Shown piece by piece: positions 41,476 to 49,357 of a stretch of 64,000 nt of DNA. A program made the position numbers and the translations under genes. The notes under the pieces are model-generated. The model was not told the origin of the DNA. It worked only from the letters and a program-made list of their open reading frames with translations, and did not search any database. Numbering within the stretch: the first letter of the stretch is position 1; the number at the start of each line of letters is the position of its first letter. Source of the stretch: Desulfonatronum sp. SC1 (lineage in GTDB: Bacteria > Desulfobacterota > Desulfovibrionia > Desulfovibrionales > Desulfonatronaceae); the NCBI RefSeq assembly GCF_003046795.1, contig NZ_PZKN01000003.1:62001-126000 (forward strand), given 5' to 3'.

Positions 41476-43986
41476 TCACCCGGTCTGACCGTAATACGCC
41501 CAAACTTGATCGAAGGATCGGCTAAAGGAGCGGTTTTCCATGTAGTTTCGGGCCTGGGTGCGCATTTTTCGCAGCAGGTCCGGGTTGTCCAGCAGGGTGG
41601 TCATGGCCTGGCGGTAAGCTTCGGCGGTGGTGGAGGGGACGATGAATCCGGTTTGGCCGGGAATCAGGTTTTCCTGGGGTCCGCCTTCGGCGGAGACGAT
41701 CACCGGCAGGCCGGAGGCCTGGGCTTCCAGGACCACGTTGCCGAAGGTGTCCGTGGTGCTGGGGAAGACGAAGACGTCGGCCGAGGCGTAGGCCTGGGCC
41801 AGGGCTTCGCCGTCCAGGTAGCCGGTGAACACCGCGGGCGTTCCGCCGAGATTGCGCTCCATCTCCTCCCGATATGGGCCGTCGCCCACGATGATCAGCC
41901 GCACGTCGTTCCGTTCCCGGGCCAGATCCCGGAAGGCCTGCTCCAGGATGTGCAGGTTTTTTTCCTTGGACACCCGGCCCACGTAGAGCAGTTTGGCCTC
42001 GTTGCGAAGCTGGAAGCGCTTTTCATAGAAACCGTTGCGCTTGGAGGGGTGGAAGCGCTCGATGTCGATGCCCCGTGGGTAGACCCGGACCTTTTCCGGG
42101 CGCAGGCCCTTGGCGATCAGTTCGTTGGCCGTGGCGTGGGACGGGGCGAAGACCAGGTCCATCTGGTCGTAGTACCACAGCGTGAACCGCCACATCAGTT
42201 CTTCCATGGCAAAGTCCTGGGTCAGGCATTTGGTGTATTGGGGCAGGGAGGTGTGGTAGGTGCCGTAGATGGGCAGGTGCATCAGCTTGGCCAGGGCCAG
42301 GGCGGCCAGGCCGATGGGACCCGGGGTGGCGGAGTGAATGTGCGTGATTTCCTTGTCAAAGCAAAAGCGCATCATTTCCAGCACCGGCGGATAGAACAGC
42401 TTCAACTCGGGGTATTCGGGCAGTTCGAAGACGCCGATGGGGGTGAAGTTTTGCACGCCGTCCGCGGCCCGGACCGCCTCGTCCGGGGCGCAGGTGATGA
42501 TGGTCATGTCCTTGCTGGTGGCCTGGGCCAGGGAAAGCTGCTGCTGAAGGGTCAGGGCCACGCCGTTGACCTCGTAGTAGGTGTCCGTGAAATGGGCCAC
42601 CCGGGCGGCGAGGTGCTCTCGTGACCCGTTCCGGGTATCGTTCCGGGCACCATCTCGGGTTTCTTGCCCTTCGCCTTGCTGTTCCTCGGGCATCCTTTTG
42701 TCAGCGGCCAGGGCTTCCCGAATTTCCCGGCTGAATTTCCGGTCATGGGCGAACATGGAGTAGGAGAGGAAGTAGGGGGCGAGCAGGGTGTACAGGGCCC
42801 CGGCCGAGCCCAGGGAGTGGAAGATGTTGAAGATGCTGCCCTGGGCGATTTTGCGCAGCATGTGGTCCGCTGAATGCTTCATGACCTGGTTGGCGGAGCG
42901 GTTCACGAAGGAGAACCACGCCTTGCCCTGACCCTCCCGCCCGTTGTCGCTGGAGCGGACGATGGACATCAGTTCCGGGTCGTTCCAGATCAGCCGGGCC
43001 GTCTCGTAGCGCAGCAGGTCCTGGAGCTGCTCCGGAGGGTTGCGACGGGAGCCGGGTCCGATTCTGGGGCGAATCCTCTGGGACCAGAGGGCATGCAGGG
43101 AGCCCAGCAGCCCGGATTCCTCCTCCCGGCCCGGATACAGGTTGCGGTCGATGAACTTGAGCAGAATGTCCTTGTTGACGTGTTTTCTCAGCTCGAATTT
43201 CTGGGCGTAGAACTGGTAGGCGATGCTGTAGAGGTTGTGGGCCAAAGTCTGGGGAGAGGAGGAAACGCCCACCGGAATGGCTTCGCCGTTCCGGACGCCA
43301 TTCAGAAAGCCGGTCACGTCCCGGCGTCCAGGCACCACCGTGTGCGTCCGGGCCATGTTCAGGGAGCTGTGGTCGTCCGAGCCGCCGGTGAGGTGCTTGA
43401 TCCAGGGCTCGGGAGGCAGGGCGGCCCGGTCGTGGACGTTCTCCAGACGCTGGATGTCCTCCGGGGAGAGACCTCCAAGGATGCGTTTCAGGTTGATGTT
43501 CAGGTGTTCGTCCCGGGCCCCGTTGATCTCGAAATGCTTGAACAGCAGCAGCAACTGTTCGAAATGGGCCTTGGTCAGCTTGTCGTTGACCGAGAACAGC
43601 GGGTGGGCCAGGACGTGCAGGATTTCGGCCCGGCGCAGATACTCGGCCAGATCAAAGACGTTGTCCCGGTATTTCTGGATTTCCCGGTGCTGGGCCTCGG
43701 TGATGTCGTAGGCCAGGACGTGGACCTTGCAGCGATCCTCGGGGAAGTAGGCCGTGATCTCCTCGCTGACGAAGGTGTCCGGCAGGTGGGCGATGTCCAG
43801 GCTGCCCTCGATGGTGTTGTGATCCGTAATGGTGATCAGGTCCATGCCCTTGTCCCGCAGGGTGCGGTAGAGGTGCAACGGCTCGGTGTAGCTCTCCGCG
43901 CATCCGATCTTTTGCAGCACCCATTGGGACGGACGTTTGGAATACTTGGAGTGGACGTGCAGATCGGCCTTGGTCGTTGGTTCCAT
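41476..43986 (-). CDS. PHP metallo-phosphoesterase domain fused to a family 4 glycosyltransferase
   Basis: An 836-residue bifunctional protein. The N-terminal PHP domain has DLHVHS (8-13), LITITDHNTIEGS, and GGSDDHSSLN, a complete metal-binding set. A helical middle (about 270-440) follows. From about 450 a GT-B glycosyltransferase begins (HFTDTYYEVNGVALT), with GRVSKEKNLHILEQAF and FVFPSTTDTFGNVVLEAQASGLPV carrying the E-x7-E donor site. It resembles the single-domain enzyme at 28414. A glycolipid product is plausible; the PHP domain may remove a phosphate from the acceptor. GGAGG precedes the ATG at 43986. PhoB-like repeats lie upstream. Confidence 0.85.
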   Translation of the reverse strand: MEPTTKADLHVHSKYSKRPSQWVLQKIGCAESYTEPLHLYRTLRDKGMDLITITDHNTIEGSLDIAHLPDTFVSEEITAYFPEDRCKVHVLAYDITEAQHREIQKYRDNVFDLAEYLRRAEILHVLAHPLFSVNDKLTKAHFEQLLLLFKHFEINGARDEHLNINLKRILGGLSPEDIQRLENVHDRAALPPEPWIKHLTGGSDDHSSLNMARTHTVVPGRRDVTGFLNGVRNGEAIPVGVSSSPQTLAHNLYSIAYQFYAQKFELRKHVNKDILLKFIDRNLYPGREEESGLLGSLHALWSQRIRPRIGPGSRRNPPEQLQDLLRYETARLIWNDPELMSIVRSSDNGREGQGKAWFSFVNRSANQVMKHSADHMLRKIAQGSIFNIFHSLGSAGALYTLLAPYFLSYSMFAHDRKFSREIREALAADKRMPEEQQGEGQETRDGARNDTRNGSREHLAARVAHFTDTYYEVNGVALTLQQQLSLAQATSKDMTIITCAPDEAVRAADGVQNFTPIGVFELPEYPELKLFYPPVLEMMRFCFDKEITHIHSATPGPIGLAALALAKLMHLPIYGTYHTSLPQYTKCLTQDFAMEELMWRFTLWYYDQMDLVFAPSHATANELIAKGLRPEKVRVYPRGIDIERFHPSKRNGFYEKRFQLRNEAKLLYVGRVSKEKNLHILEQAFRDLARERNDVRLIIVGDGPYREEMERNLGGTPAVFTGYLDGEALAQAYASADVFVFPSTTDTFGNVVLEAQASGLPVIVSAEGGPQENLIPGQTGFIVPSTTAEAYRQAMTTLLDNPDLLRKMRTQARNYMENRSFSRSFDQVWAYYGQTG

Positions 43987-44049
43987 ATTCACCTCCCTGG
44001 TATGTTGGGGAAGTGGTACCCGGAACAGGTGACGAAATGACGACAAGGG

Positions 44050-44089
44050 GGTGACCAAAGATGACAGGCTTGTAAAAATCTCGTGACAT
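44050..44089 (-). promoter_or_regulatory. PhoB box for the PHP-glycosyltransferase gene
   Basis: On the minus strand ATGTCAC (44089-44083), TTTTTAC (44078-44072), CTGTCAT (44067-44061) and GGTCACC (44056-44050) stand at exact 11-base intervals. CTGTCAT is the E. coli Pho-box 7-mer. The array points toward the start at 43986. Confidence 0.6.
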
Positions 44090-44095
44090 TTCGCG

Positions 44096-44135
44096 TTGTC
44101 ACCGAATCTTCACATTTCAGTCACCCGGCGGTCAT
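44096..44135 (+). promoter_or_regulatory. PhoB box for the OlsF-like gene
   Basis: TTGTCAC (44096), TCTTCAC (44107), CAGTCAC (44118) and CGGTCAT (44129) are four 7-mers at exact 11-base intervals on the plus strand. They are back to back with the minus-strand array that ends six bases away. A clear -10 is not obvious (GATAGT near 44154). Confidence 0.6.
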
Positions 44136-44209
44136 GCTTCGGAGCGGGAATGGGATAGTGAGCGGGCGGTAGTTCACTTTCCTGAATCTTCAGCCGGAGG
44201 ATGTCCGTG

Positions 44210-46150
44210 ATGAGCGCCACCGCAACTGCTTCGCATCGTCTGATCGACCTGCCTTCACCCTTTGTCCGTCCGCTGCCCAGCAAATTGTTCGGCCTAGCCA
44301 AGCCGTCCCTGGAGAAAGTGCTGGCCCTGAGCTATTTGAACCGGAAGTACGGGGAAGTCCTGTCCGACCTGGATCAGACGCCGGAGGGGCAGGACCAGGT
44401 TGATTTTCTGGAGCGGTCCCTGAAGGCCCTGAACATCGGCGTGGTCCTGGATGACGCGGAATTGGAGCGCATTCCAAAGGACGGACCGGTGGTCGTGGTG
44501 GCCAACCATCCCTTCGGGGCGCTGGAGGGGCTGGTCATGGCCGCGGTGCTGCGCAAGCGGCGGCCGGACCTGAAGATCATGGCCAATCACCTGCTGGAAC
44601 GGGTGGGGGAGTTGCGGGACTTGTTCCTGTTCGTGGACCCTTTCCTGGGCGGGGCGAACACGGTGCACGGCAACGGAGCGGCTCTGAAGAAAATTCTGGC
44701 CTGGCTGCGAGAGGGCGGGTTGTTGGGGGTGTTCCCGGCCGGGGAGGTTTCCCACTTGCAGGTTTTGCGGCGGACCATGGCTGATCCGCCCTGGAGCGAA
44801 TCCGTGGCCCGGATCATCCGCAAGACCGGGGCCGCGGCGGTGCCGATGTTTTTTCAGGGAACCAACGGCCCGTTGTTTCATATGGCCGGACTGATTCATC
44901 CGCGGCTGCGGACCGTGCTGCTCCCCCACGCCCTGGTGCGCAAGTCCGGTTCGCAGATCCGGGTGCGCATCGGTCGGCCCCTGGGACCCAAGCACTTGGC
45001 CGGCTGTCCCACGGACGCCGATCTGATCGCCTACCTGCGCCACCGGACCTATCTTCTGCAATGCGGGTCCAAGCCGCGACGCAATAATCCGACGGGCCAT
45101 CACCCGCTCTTGCCGTCGATTGCGTCGGACGGGCCGCCAACGGAACGTTCAAGCGGGCGGGTTGCGGAGGCCGCGCATGCCGCCGGGAACTCGCTGCATC
45201 TCGAACAGCAGGCCCTGTCCGCGGACCAGATCCTGCTGGAAACCGATGAATTTTGCGTCCATCTGGCCGAGGCCCGGAACATTCCTCATCTGTTGCACGA
45301 AATCGGTCGGCTGCGGGAAATGACCTTTCGGCTGGCCGGGGAAGGAACGGGCAAGGAGGTGGACCTGGACATCTTCGACGCCCACTATCTGCACCTGTTT
45401 CTCTGGGACAAACGGGAGCAACGGATTGCCGGGGCCTACCGGCTGGGGCGCACGGACGTGATTCTCAAGAATCACGGAGCCAAGGGGCTGTACACCAGCA
45501 CCTTGTTCTCGTTTCGGCCCGGATTCTGGGACAAAGTTGTTCCGGCCCTGGAACTGGGACGGTCCTTCGTGCGCCCGGAATACCAGAAGAACTACGCCCC
45601 CTTGCTCCTGCTCTGGAAGGGCATCGCCCGGTTCATTCTGCGCCATCCGGAGTACCGGACCCTGTTCGGCCCGGTGAGCATCGACAACGAGTACCACCGC
45701 TTTTCCCGACAACTGATGGTGGGCTTCTTGCGGGCCCACGGCCACATGCACGAACTGGCCGACCACGTCCGCCCCCGTCGTCCCTTTCGCCAACGCCGAC
45801 TGTTCCGCCTGGACGACTCTCTGCTGACCATGATGTCCAAGACCATCGACGACGTCTCGGACATCATCACGGACATCGACCGCCACAAGACCGGGGTTCC
45901 GGTGCTGTTGCGCCAGTACCTGAAGTTGGGCGGAAAAATGCTCGGATTCAACGTGGACCGGGAATTCAGCGACGTCCTGGACGGCCTGGTTTTGGTAGAC
46001 CTGCTCCAAACCGACCGCCGAACCCTGGACCGGTATCTGGGCAAGGAAGAGGCCAGGGATTTTCTGGCTCTGCACCGGGCCGGGGAAAGAGTGTCGAGAG
46101 GAGGGCAAAGCGGATCGGGCGGCGGAGGTGTAGCCGCGATGGCGGGGTGA
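44210..46150 (+). CDS. OlsF-like bifunctional acyltransferase (lyso-lipid O-acyltransferase plus OlsB-type N-acyltransferase)
   Basis: A 646-residue protein. The first half is a PlsC-family acyltransferase in which the usual HxxxxD reads NHPFGALEG, followed by GVFPAGEVS (acceptor motif). The second half (about 340-640) is an OlsB/hemolysin-type acyl-ACP N-acyltransferase, with IAGAYRLGRTD and TLFSFRPGFWDKVVPALELGRSFVRPEYQKN. This order is that of OlsF, which makes ornithine lipids from ornithine and two acyl groups. I chose the ATG at 44210 because GGAGG lies nine bases upstream; ATG 44201 touches it. Divergent Pho-type sites support induction when phosphate is low. Confidence 0.75.
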   Translation: MSATATASHRLIDLPSPFVRPLPSKLFGLAKPSLEKVLALSYLNRKYGEVLSDLDQTPEGQDQVDFLERSLKALNIGVVLDDAELERIPKDGPVVVVANHPFGALEGLVMAAVLRKRRPDLKIMANHLLERVGELRDLFLFVDPFLGGANTVHGNGAALKKILAWLREGGLLGVFPAGEVSHLQVLRRTMADPPWSESVARIIRKTGAAAVPMFFQGTNGPLFHMAGLIHPRLRTVLLPHALVRKSGSQIRVRIGRPLGPKHLAGCPTDADLIAYLRHRTYLLQCGSKPRRNNPTGHHPLLPSIASDGPPTERSSGRVAEAAHAAGNSLHLEQQALSADQILLETDEFCVHLAEARNIPHLLHEIGRLREMTFRLAGEGTGKEVDLDIFDAHYLHLFLWDKREQRIAGAYRLGRTDVILKNHGAKGLYTSTLFSFRPGFWDKVVPALELGRSFVRPEYQKNYAPLLLLWKGIARFILRHPEYRTLFGPVSIDNEYHRFSRQLMVGFLRAHGHMHELADHVRPRRPFRQRRLFRLDDSLLTMMSKTIDDVSDIITDIDRHKTGVPVLLRQYLKLGGKMLGFNVDREFSDVLDGLVLVDLLQTDRRTLDRYLGKEEARDFLALHRAGERVSRGGQSGSGGGGVAAMAG

Positions 46151-46204
46151 AGGGGAACGGGTGATGAGTTGAACGACGATACCGGATTGTCGTTTCCGTG
46201 TCGT

Positions 46205-46621
46205 TCAGGTGTGCGCGTTGAAGGTGAACGGATTGAGGGTGGGTACGGAGAAGACTTTGAAATCGGAGATATTTCTCGTGACGACGGTCAGACCGTGTAC
46301 GGAGGCGATGGCGGCGATCATTGCGTCTTCATAGAGGGTGTCGGATTTGCGGTGCATCATTTTCGCCCAAAGTCGAAACGCGGGGACATCCATGGGTAAA
46401 ATATTGGAGGCATCCGTGAGCAAATCCAGCCAGGCCTCGATTTCCTTGGCCTTGCGGGCGTCTTGATCCCGGCTCAACTCAATGCCCGCTTGGATTTCCC
46501 CGATCGTCACCGCGGACACGTACAGGTCACGCTCGTCAATGGATTCCAGCCAGGCAATGACGGCTCCATGCGGGCGAGGTTTGCGCAGTTCCGAGACGAC
46601 ATTGGTATCCAGCAGGTACAT
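46205..46621 (-). CDS. vapC: VapC-type PIN-domain toxin
   Basis: A 138-residue PIN ribonuclease. YLLDTNVVSELRKP carries the first aspartate, GEIQAGIE the glutamate, LYEDAMIAAIA the third acidic position, and LTVVTRNISDF the last. It is complete. It follows the antitoxin gene by three bases, forming a type II toxin-antitoxin pair. VapC enzymes cut initiator tRNA or rRNA. Confidence 0.9.
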   Translation of the reverse strand: MYLLDTNVVSELRKPRPHGAVIAWLESIDERDLYVSAVTIGEIQAGIELSRDQDARKAKEIEAWLDLLTDASNILPMDVPAFRLWAKMMHRKSDTLYEDAMIAAIASVHGLTVVTRNISDFKVFSVPTLNPFTFNAHT

Positions 46622-46624
46622 GAC

Positions 46625-46882
46625 TCACTCCCATTCGCGAACCTGACGGCGTCGAGCTCCGCCTCGCTCCGGAACAAGAAATTCGGTGCGCGGAGACTTC
46701 ATCAGCAGGATTTGTTTGAGGGATGGACGGGCCGCGGCCTGGAGGCGTCGCCATGCATCAATGGGCAACAGCACCGCTGTTTCGGTTCCCCGGCGGGTTA
46801 CGACCTGGGGGCCTTTGGAGACGCAGGCGTCAAGTAATTCGCTGAAACGAGCCTTGGCATCTTGTACCGGCCATGTCTGCAT
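46625..46882 (-). CDS. Phd/YefM-type antitoxin
   Basis: An 85-residue partner of the PIN toxin. QTWPVQDAKARFSELLDACVSKGPQVVTRRG is the Phd/YefM DNA-binding fold; the arginine-rich tail binds the toxin. The ATG at 46882 is preferred over an adjacent GTG. It probably represses its own promoter with the toxin, acting at the repeats 46926-46946. Confidence 0.87.
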   Translation of the reverse strand: MQTWPVQDAKARFSELLDACVSKGPQVVTRRGTETAVLLPIDAWRRLQAAARPSLKQILLMKSPRTEFLVPERGGARRRQVREWE

Positions 46883-46925
46883 CACTTCACCTCTGCTTTG
46901 GAATTGAATCGACGGGCAACCAGAA

Positions 46926-46946
46926 GACTAGTTAGCTGACTAGTTA
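46926..46946 (-). promoter_or_regulatory. Repeated operator of the antitoxin-toxin pair
   Basis: GACTAGTTA occurs at 46926-46934 and at 46938-46946, three bases apart, each containing the palindrome ACTAGT. Its location 44 bases upstream of the antitoxin start fits autoregulation. Confidence 0.5.
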
Positions 46947-47027
46947 TCCCGTGTCGGTGTTGGAGTCAAGACATCGCCTCATCTTCGGACCGGATACCGT
47001 CTCACGCTTTCCTTGGTTTTATTGTCA

Positions 47028-47056
47028 CCGTCACGCAATTGTCATTCAAACGTAAC
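47028..47056 (+). promoter_or_regulatory. PhoB box of the aminoethylphosphonate importer operon
   Basis: CCGTCAC (47028), TTGTCAT (47039) and ACGTAAC (47050) are spaced by 11 bases on the plus strand, 112 bases before the binding-protein gene. TTGTCAT differs from the E. coli 7-mer by one base. Confidence 0.55.
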
Positions 47057-47167
47057 GCGAAGTGATTGTTCCGGGCTTTGGATTAAGGGTAGTTGTAGGG
47101 CTGAGGCGGCTCTGAAGGCTGTTTCGCGAACTTCCCTTTTTACCCAAACCCAGAAAGGAGCAATCGG

Positions 47168-48202
47168 ATGACAATTTTTAGCTCTTACGCGTTGCGGTTC
47201 GTTATGGTCTGCGCCGTGGTCTGCTGCGCGGCTGTCGGATTTTCGGCGTCCCAGGTCCGGGCCGACGAGATCACGGTGTACACGTCCTACGAAGAGGATG
47301 AGGCCGCGGCGTTTTTGGCGGCCATGCAGCGGGATCTGCCGACGCTGAAGGTGAACATGCTGCGGCTGTCCACCGGGGATCTGCACGCCCGGATGCTGGC
47401 CGAGGCGGGCAATCCCCGGCACGACGTGATCTGGGGCTGGGCCGTGACGAACATGGTTGACCCTCGGATTCAGGACATGCTGGAGCCGTATCAACCCAAG
47501 GGTATCGATCGGATTCCGGCCCGGTTCCGCGACTCTGACGGACGCTGGTTCGCCAAGACCGGGTACATGGCCGCGTTTTGCGTGAATAACGAAGTCCTTC
47601 AGCGCAAGAATCTGCCCATGCCCACTTCCTGGGAAGATCTGCTCAAGCCCGAGTTCAAGGGTGAAGTGGTCATGCCCAACCCGGCCAGCTCCGGCACCGG
47701 GTATCTGCAAATCGCCTCAATCCTGCAAATGAAGGGCGAGGAGGCCGGGTGGAAGTATCTGGCCGAGCTGGACAAGAACATCGCCCAGTACATCAAGAGC
47801 GGTTCCCGGCCCTGCAACGTGGCCAGTGCCGGGGAGTTCGCCGTGGGGGCCTCTTTTGCCCTGCGGGCCATCAAGAACATCGACGAAGGCTATCCCATCA
47901 CAATGATTATTCCCTCCGAAGGAGCCGGCAACGAGCTGGAAGCCTCCGGCTTGATGAAGTCATCAAAGAACAAGGAAGCTGCCAAGCGGTTCCTGGACTG
48001 GACGGTCAGCAAGGCCGCTGTGGACGAGTACTACAAGTGGAAGGAAATCGTCACGGTCAGCGGCGGGTCCATGCCGGAGTCCTTTCGCAAGGCCGGCTTG
48101 CCCGCGGATATCGGTACGGTAATGGTGGACATGGATTTTGCCTGGTCCGCGCAAAACCGGGACCGGATTCTGCAGCAGTGGCAGGACAAGCTGGAGCGCT
48201 AG
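47168..48202 (+). CDS. phnS: 2-Aminoethylphosphonate-type ABC transporter, substrate-binding protein
   Basis: Periplasmic binding protein of 344 residues with a signal peptide ending QVRA|DE. The mature part opens ITVYTSYEEDEAAAFLAAMQ, contains DVIWGWAVTNMVDP and FKGEVVMPNPASSGTGYLQI, and belongs to the Fbp/PhnS group of family 1 binding proteins. I assign AEP because the three-gene set (binding protein, ATPase, long double permease) matches the putative AEP transporter families and because phnW and phnX are 20 kb away. Fe(III) or polyamine import is the alternative for this fold. AAAGGAG precedes the ATG. Confidence 0.75.
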   Translation: MTIFSSYALRFVMVCAVVCCAAVGFSASQVRADEITVYTSYEEDEAAAFLAAMQRDLPTLKVNMLRLSTGDLHARMLAEAGNPRHDVIWGWAVTNMVDPRIQDMLEPYQPKGIDRIPARFRDSDGRWFAKTGYMAAFCVNNEVLQRKNLPMPTSWEDLLKPEFKGEVVMPNPASSGTGYLQIASILQMKGEEAGWKYLAELDKNIAQYIKSGSRPCNVASAGEFAVGASFALRAIKNIDEGYPITMIIPSEGAGNELEASGLMKSSKNKEAAKRFLDWTVSKAAVDEYYKWKEIVTVSGGSMPESFRKAGLPADIGTVMVDMDFAWSAQNRDRILQQWQDKLER

Positions 48203-48232
48203 GCTGTCCGCTGAAAAAATCCCAATTCCGCG

Positions 48233-48260
48233 CGGCCTTCAGGCGAATGTCTGAAGGCCG
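48233..48260 (+). promoter_or_regulatory. Hairpin between the binding-protein and ATPase genes
   Basis: CGGCCTTCAG and CTGAAGGCCG form a perfect 10-pair stem with an eight-base loop and no strong T-run. Probably an mRNA-stabilising or partially terminating structure that favours the binding protein. Confidence 0.6.
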
Positions 48261-48295
48261 TGTTTCGTAGAACATCGATCGGACGAGGTGACGCG

Positions 48296-49357
48296 ATGCC
48301 CTTGGATATTCGGAATGTGACCAAGCGATTCGGCGAATTGAAGGCCCTGGACGACGTCTCCATTTCCATCGGGAACGGGTCTTTGGTTTGTTTTCTGGGT
48401 CCGTCGGGGTGCGGGAAGACGACATTGCTGCGGGTCATCGCCGGGCTGGAGCCGCACGATTCCGGGGCGCTGTTCCTGGACGGCCGGGACTTGTCCCGGG
48501 TTCCGGCCCGGAACCGCAACTTCGGGGTGGTGTTTCAATCCTATTCCCTGTTTCCAAACATGACCATCGCGGCCAACGTGGCCTACGGTCTGGAATGTCG
48601 GGGCTGGTCCAAGAAGGATGTTGGACGGAGGGTGGAGGAGATGCTCAGTCTGGTGCATCTCAATGATCAGGCCGGAAAGCATCCTCACCAGCTTTCCGGG
48701 GGCCAGCAGCAACGCATCGCTCTGGCTCGGGCCCTGGCGCCGAATCCGGCGGTGCTTCTGCTGGACGAGCCGCTCTCTGCCTTGGACGCCAAGGTCCGCG
48801 AGGAGCTGCGCGTGGAAATCCGGGAGCTGCAACAGCGGCTGGGCATCACCACGATCATGGTCACCCACGACCAGGAAGAGGCCCTGACCATGGCCGACAA
48901 GGTCGTGGTCATGCAAAGCGGACGGGTGATGCAGGTCGGGACGCCCATGGATCTTTACCGGCGGCCGCGAAACCGGTTCGTGGCCGAGTTCATCGGTCGG
49001 ATGAACCTCGTCCCGGCGGACCTGGGCCTGCCGGTGCCGGAAAACGGTCGACCGGCCGGGACACGGCCCACCATCGTGGGCATTCGCCCGGAGGACATTC
49101 AACTTCTGGCGGAGCAGGACGCCCGGTGTCGCCTGCATGCCGTGGTGGAGCACATCACGCGGCTGGGCAACCTGACCCGGGTGAGCCTGCATCTGCATCA
49201 CAACGGGAAGGACGCAAGTGTTGGGACCGACGGATCGAACCTTCCCGTGGTGCGCCTCTTGGCCGAGGTTCACGGGGTGGCCGAAGGGCTGGAGGTGGGC
49301 ATGTCCCGGTGCGTGACCGTGGCCCCTGAGTCCGTGCGCGTGCTGGAGTGGCAATGA
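48296..49357 (+). CDS. phnT: 2-Aminoethylphosphonate-type ABC transporter, ATP-binding protein
   Basis: A 353-residue ATPase. Walker A GPSGCGKTT, Q-loop FQSYSLFPNMTIAANVAYGL, signature LSGGQQQRIALARAL, Walker B LLLDEPLSALD and H-loop MVTHDQEEAL, then a TOBE domain (about 280-353, beginning VGIRPEDIQLL). GAGG lies seven bases before the ATG at 48296. The stop overlaps the permease ATG. The closest family by context is the PhnT2 type. Confidence 0.8.
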   Translation: MPLDIRNVTKRFGELKALDDVSISIGNGSLVCFLGPSGCGKTTLLRVIAGLEPHDSGALFLDGRDLSRVPARNRNFGVVFQSYSLFPNMTIAANVAYGLECRGWSKKDVGRRVEEMLSLVHLNDQAGKHPHQLSGGQQQRIALARALAPNPAVLLLDEPLSALDAKVREELRVEIRELQQRLGITTIMVTHDQEEALTMADKVVVMQSGRVMQVGTPMDLYRRPRNRFVAEFIGRMNLVPADLGLPVPENGRPAGTRPTIVGIRPEDIQLLAEQDARCRLHAVVEHITRLGNLTRVSLHLHHNGKDASVGTDGSNLPVVRLLAEVHGVAEGLEVGMSRCVTVAPESVRVLEWQ

